Shown here in pieces: positions 61,141 through 64,000 of a stretch of DNA of 64,000 bases. The position numbers and the translations under genes were made by a program. Within the stretch, counting starts at the first letter, position 1. Every line of letters begins with the position of its first letter. The stretch spans positions 6,882,001 through 6,946,000 of the forward strand of contig NZ_CP082164.1 in NCBI RefSeq assembly GCF_023101685.1. The letters are read 5' to 3'. Under the pieces are notes generated by a model, which saw nothing but the letters and a program-made list of their open reading frames with translations, did no database searches and was not told where the DNA came from. The stretch comes from Bradyrhizobium sp. 186 (GTDB lineage Bacteria; Pseudomonadota; Alphaproteobacteria; Rhizobiales; Xanthobacteraceae).

Positions 61141-62124
61141 TTACGGAGCAACCAGCGAACGGCGCTCACGATCCCATCGCCAGAGCCGTTCGTTGGTCAG
61201 ATGAGCGCCGCCCCACCAGCGACGGATCGGGTTGTGCCGGCAGAAGTCGTCTTCCGCCTCCACAACAGCCTGCCCGAGCTCGGTGAGCGCAACCTTGCCG
61301 TTCTTGTAGCGAACCCAACGGGCCTCTTCGCCCTTCTCGAATGGAATGTCGCCGAGACCAAGAACGAGCGGCTCCGGGCACTGCGCCAACTCGTCGAACA
61401 GGTCCATCGCCTCGCGCTCGTTGAAGATCTCGCGGATATTAGCCGCATAAAGGACTTCGCGCGGGTCGGTGCATCCGTTGGCGAGATATTCCAGCATCCT
61501 CTCCTCGGTGACGCCGAGTCCGTTCAAGCTATCTGGCAGCTCTTCGAGCAACGCAATCATCGCGGGCCGAAGCCGCGGCAGGATTGTCGTATCCTGCAGC
61601 AGCAGCTCGAAGCAACCTTCCGGCGTCGGAGCGCGGTAGGCCTGCCAGGCCCTGCTGGACAGCGCGAGGTGGCGATCCGTCATCTTGAACGCAGGCAGCT
61701 TCCACGCGGCAAGCGAATCCGGGCGGTAGTTCGCGATCCTGTCGTCGGACTGAACCAGGCTCAGCTTCGAAGTCACCTCCTTGTAGGGACGAAGGACGTC
61801 GAGCAGCCAGACGAGGATGAGTTGATCGTTGGCTTGCGGATCGACCCAAAGCTCGATGGAATCGAACCGGTCACAGAACTCGATAAGGCCGTCATTGCGC
61901 TTGGTGGATCGACAGACCCCCGCGCGGCAAGAGTGGTCAAGCCAATGTTTGCCGTCAGCATCATGCTTGGCCGAACGCGGCGCCACCAAGGTCGTCAGCT
62001 CCGCCTCGGGCGGCAGCATCCCCGGGACGAGGCGAAGGTCGAAGCCAACCACCTGGTTCGCCAAACGCGTCGGCTGCAATCGATAGGCCGAAAGATCATT
62101 CGTCGTCAGGATCAAATGAGACAC
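61141..62124 (-). CDS. DUF1835-like protein, third of a tandem paralogous triplet
   Basis: 327 residues. N-terminal part SHLILTTNDLSAYRLQPTRLANQVVGFDLRLVPGMLP and FDSIELWVDPQANDQLILVWLLDVLRP is DUF1835-like; the middle has RAWQAYRAPTPEGCFELLLQD; the C-terminus has FCRHNPIRRWWGGAHLTNERLWRWD. Start taken at GTG 62124 (GAGGCG upstream), matching the start of the next paralogue. Function unknown; family members are frequent in rhizobia. Confidence 0.75.
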   Translation of the reverse strand: MSHLILTTNDLSAYRLQPTRLANQVVGFDLRLVPGMLPPEAELTTLVAPRSAKHDADGKHWLDHSCRAGVCRSTKRNDGLIEFCDRFDSIELWVDPQANDQLILVWLLDVLRPYKEVTSKLSLVQSDDRIANYRPDSLAAWKLPAFKMTDRHLALSSRAWQAYRAPTPEGCFELLLQDTTILPRLRPAMIALLEELPDSLNGLGVTEERMLEYLANGCTDPREVLYAANIREIFNEREAMDLFDELAQCPEPLVLGLGDIPFEKGEEARWVRYKNGKVALTELGQAVVEAEDDFCRHNPIRRWWGGAHLTNERLWRWDRERRSLVAP

Positions 62125-62179
62125 GGTCGCCTCGCAATTGATAAGCAATTACACGAACGCTTTGAGCCATACGCACGCA

Positions 62180-63178
62180 TCAGGCAGGCGCAACCAATGC
62201 ATGGCTGTCACGATCCCACCGCCAGAGCCGTTCGCTGGTCAGGTGGGTTCCGCCCCACCAGCGATCGATCGGGTTATGCCGGCGAAAATCCTCTGATCCC
62301 GCCAGCACTGCCTTTCCAAGATCGGTCAGCGACAAGCGGGAATGCTTGTATCGTGCGTGACGGCGCGGATCGTTGTGCATGTCGAGCGAGAATGGCCCCT
62401 CATCCAGTCCTGACACGGGAGGCACCGGACATCGCGCGAGTCCATCGAGCAGCGCTCCGACTTCCCAGTAATGGAAAACGCGCCGCTCATTGCGCTTCTG
62501 GTGACCTGGGAAGACGTCGAAGGGCTGCACCTCGCCTGGTGCAACTAACTCGAGTATCCGTGCTTCCGTAGCGCCAAGTCCGGAGGTGACGCTCGGAAGC
62601 TCTTCGAGGAGACCCACCACGCACTGACCGGGTTGCGGCAGCAGGCTTAAATCTGCTTCGAGGAGTTCGAACCAGCTTTGCGGCGCCGGCGCGCGATAGG
62701 CTTGCCACGCACGACCGGCCAGTTCGAGGTGATCTTGCGTCAGTCTGACGGCTGGCGGATCGAGCTTCGCAAGTCGCTGTGAATCGATGTTACCGATGCT
62801 GATGTCGAGGTGACGCATCACGAGCTCGGAGGCCGCTATGCCTTCGCTGCGACAATGGTCGAGCAGCCAGAGCAGGATCAATTGCGCATTTGGCTCTGGC
62901 CCCATCCACAACTCGACCGACTCACATTCGGCGAAAAGCTCGATTAATCCGCGATCCTTCACTCCCGATTTTTCGCGGCGCCAGGGTGGCGTATCGTCCA
63001 GCCAATGAAGGTCGTAGGGCTGCGTCGTACGCGGCGCGAAGTACGCTTCAAGCTCTGCGTCGGATGGCAGCGGCCCCGAGACAAGCCGACGATTGATCGC
63101 GAGCCCGAGATCGCCCAGGCCTACCTGTTCGAGGGCGCCGGCTGCTGAGGAGCCTGTTGTCAGAATAAGCCGTGTCAC
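62180..63178 (-). CDS. DUF1835-like protein, second of the triplet
   Basis: 332 residues, the same layout as its neighbours: TRLILTTGSSAAGALEQVGL, CESVELWMGPEPNAQLILLWLLDHCR, GRAWQAYRAPAPQSWFELLEADLSLLPQ, LGATEARILELVAPGEVQPFDVFPGHQKRNERRVFHYWEVGALLDGL, and FRRHNPIDRWWGGTHLT. Its GTG start lies 10 bp after the stop of the upstream paralogue, so the set is likely one transcript. Unknown function. Confidence 0.75.
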   Translation of the reverse strand: MTRLILTTGSSAAGALEQVGLGDLGLAINRRLVSGPLPSDAELEAYFAPRTTQPYDLHWLDDTPPWRREKSGVKDRGLIELFAECESVELWMGPEPNAQLILLWLLDHCRSEGIAASELVMRHLDISIGNIDSQRLAKLDPPAVRLTQDHLELAGRAWQAYRAPAPQSWFELLEADLSLLPQPGQCVVGLLEELPSVTSGLGATEARILELVAPGEVQPFDVFPGHQKRNERRVFHYWEVGALLDGLARCPVPPVSGLDEGPFSLDMHNDPRRHARYKHSRLSLTDLGKAVLAGSEDFRRHNPIDRWWGGTHLTSERLWRWDRDSHALVAPA

Positions 63179-63188
63179 GCTCGCGGCC

Positions 63189-64000
63189 TCAAGGCTTCGT
63201 CAAGACAGAACCGTAACGCCACAGCCGGTCGTTGGTCAGCCGCGTACCGCCCCACCAGCGGTCGATCGGGTTGTGACGGCTGAAATCTTCCCTGCCCGCC
63301 AGCACCGTTCTCCCGAACGCCGTTAGCGACAGCCTGCTCCGCAGATAAGCCTCATGACGGTCCCTCAGGTTCTCACGGTCGATATTTCGCAGCTCATCGT
63401 CAAGTCCCGCCACCGCAGGTCTCGGACCTAACGCCAGTCCTTGCAGCAGCCAGCCCAGCTCAAACTCGTTAAAGACACGCGTGCGGCGAAGGTCTCCGAG
63501 ATGGAACAGCGCGTTCGTCCGCTCGTAGCCCCGCGCAATGAGTTCGAGGAATCGCATCTCCGTCGCGCCAAGCCCCGTCGAATTTGACGGAAGCTCTGCC
63601 AAAAGGTCGATGAAGGCCGGTCTTAGCATCGGCAAGGCACTCAGATCCCTGTGAACGAGATCGATGCAGGCCTCCGGTGTCGGCGCGCAGTAGGCCTGCC
63701 AAGTCATGCTTGCTGTTTCAAGTTCATTTGCGGTGACGTCGACATCGGGGATGTAGGACAGCGACTTGCCAATCGCCTTCGCGTCCTGCGCCATCAGCCT
63801 GAAGGCGATCAAACGTAATTTTGTCTTGGCCACATTTTCCGGGTGAGAACGGAGATGATCGAGCAGCCAGATCAGCTGAAGCTGATCATTCGGGGTCGAA
63901 TCAAACCACAATTCGATGACGTCGTAAGGTTGGCAGAACTCGACTAGCGAGAGATGCCTGCGATCTTCCGCTGCCGGAGACCATCGGCCAACGAAGTCCG
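63189..64000 (-). CDS. DUF1835-like protein, first of the triplet (N-terminus beyond right edge)
   Basis: 270 codons in the window and the frame stays open at base 64000, where it reads FVGRWSPAAEDRRHLSLVEFCQPYDVIELWFDS, the middle of the N-terminal domain. Then TWQAYCAPTPEACIDLVHRDLSALPMLRPAF, LGATEMRFLELIARGYERTNALFHLGD and FSRHNPIDRWWGGTRLT, as in the two downstream genes. Perhaps 60 N-terminal residues are missing. Confidence 0.75.
   Translation of the reverse strand, partial: DFVGRWSPAAEDRRHLSLVEFCQPYDVIELWFDSTPNDQLQLIWLLDHLRSHPENVAKTKLRLIAFRLMAQDAKAIGKSLSYIPDVDVTANELETASMTWQAYCAPTPEACIDLVHRDLSALPMLRPAFIDLLAELPSNSTGLGATEMRFLELIARGYERTNALFHLGDLRRTRVFNEFELGWLLQGLALGPRPAVAGLDDELRNIDRENLRDRHEAYLRSRLSLTAFGRTVLAGREDFSRHNPIDRWWGGTRLTNDRLWRYGSVLTKP

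Overview
The window is 64 kb of GC-rich chromosome from an alphaproteobacterium. Gene content and order point to Bradyrhizobium or a close relative: a purC-purS-purQ-purL-bolA-grxD backbone, egtBD, a glycine-riboswitch gcvTHP operon, a DUF1476 ATPase-inhibitor gene and several families of palindromic intergenic repeats. This placement rests on recognised protein families and synteny, not on a database search. I saw no rRNA, tRNA or CRISPR array.

Layout. 1-3 kb: a CHASE3-PAS histidine kinase (cut by the left edge) diverges from an orphan Tat-exported sugar-type binding protein. 3-9.4 kb: acyl-CoA synthetase, a toxin-antitoxin-like pair with a palindromic operator, a SecD-like protein reduced to its periplasmic domain, a Popeye-like cyclic-nucleotide-binding membrane protein, and a response regulator beside what may be kinase and GST debris. 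9.4-18.3 kb: cytochrome b561, murI, HpcH-type aldolase, cupin, rpsD, threonine aldolase and two tandem serine beta-lactamase-like hydrolases. 17.8-33.3 kb: the purine / Fe-S backbone on the minus strand (purC, purS, purQ, purL, bolA, grxD), interrupted by egtBD, ltrA, corA, an acyltransferase, a Bug-type binding protein and a decayed DMT transporter.

33.4-39.4 kb: an ABC importer of the nitrate/cyanate/taurine class followed by cyanase (cynS). It is read from a near-consensus sigma-54 promoter and faces a PAS-PAS-AAA+-Fis activator. Three copies of a 16-bp palindrome lie between them, the last one ending 2 bp before the activator start. 39.4-43 kb: a probable operon of OsmC-like protein, acyl-CoA-dehydrogenase-like flavoprotein and two-domain sulfurtransferase, divergent from a TetR regulator. 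43-46 kb is a scar region: two regulators cut off against each other head to head, then a quinone-reductase/hotdog chimera, with repeats on both sides. 46.3-50 kb: a 49-residue membrane protein, DoxX, TrmJ fused to a DUF559 nuclease-like domain, and icd. 50.0-51.8 kb: an IS110/IS1111-type element inserted exactly in a palindromic repeat, flanked by CT dinucleotides, with a ~500-bp non-coding end that may encode a bridge RNA. 51.8-64 kb: a frameshifted DUF3455 gene, a cNMP-domain K+ channel coupled to alaS, a tandem glycine riboswitch with gcvTHP, and three tandem paralogues of a DUF1835-like family (the last cut by the right edge).

Functionally the window covers core metabolism (purine synthesis, glycine cleavage, TCA, cell wall, translation), thiol and redox protection (ergothioneine, Grx/BolA, OsmC, sulfurtransferase) and nitrogen scavenging (cyanate). 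The least expected items are the sigma-54/UAS control of the cyn-type operon, the RHH/nucleotidyltransferase pair with its operator, the IS110 insertion, the reciprocal gene truncations and the DUF1835-like triplet.
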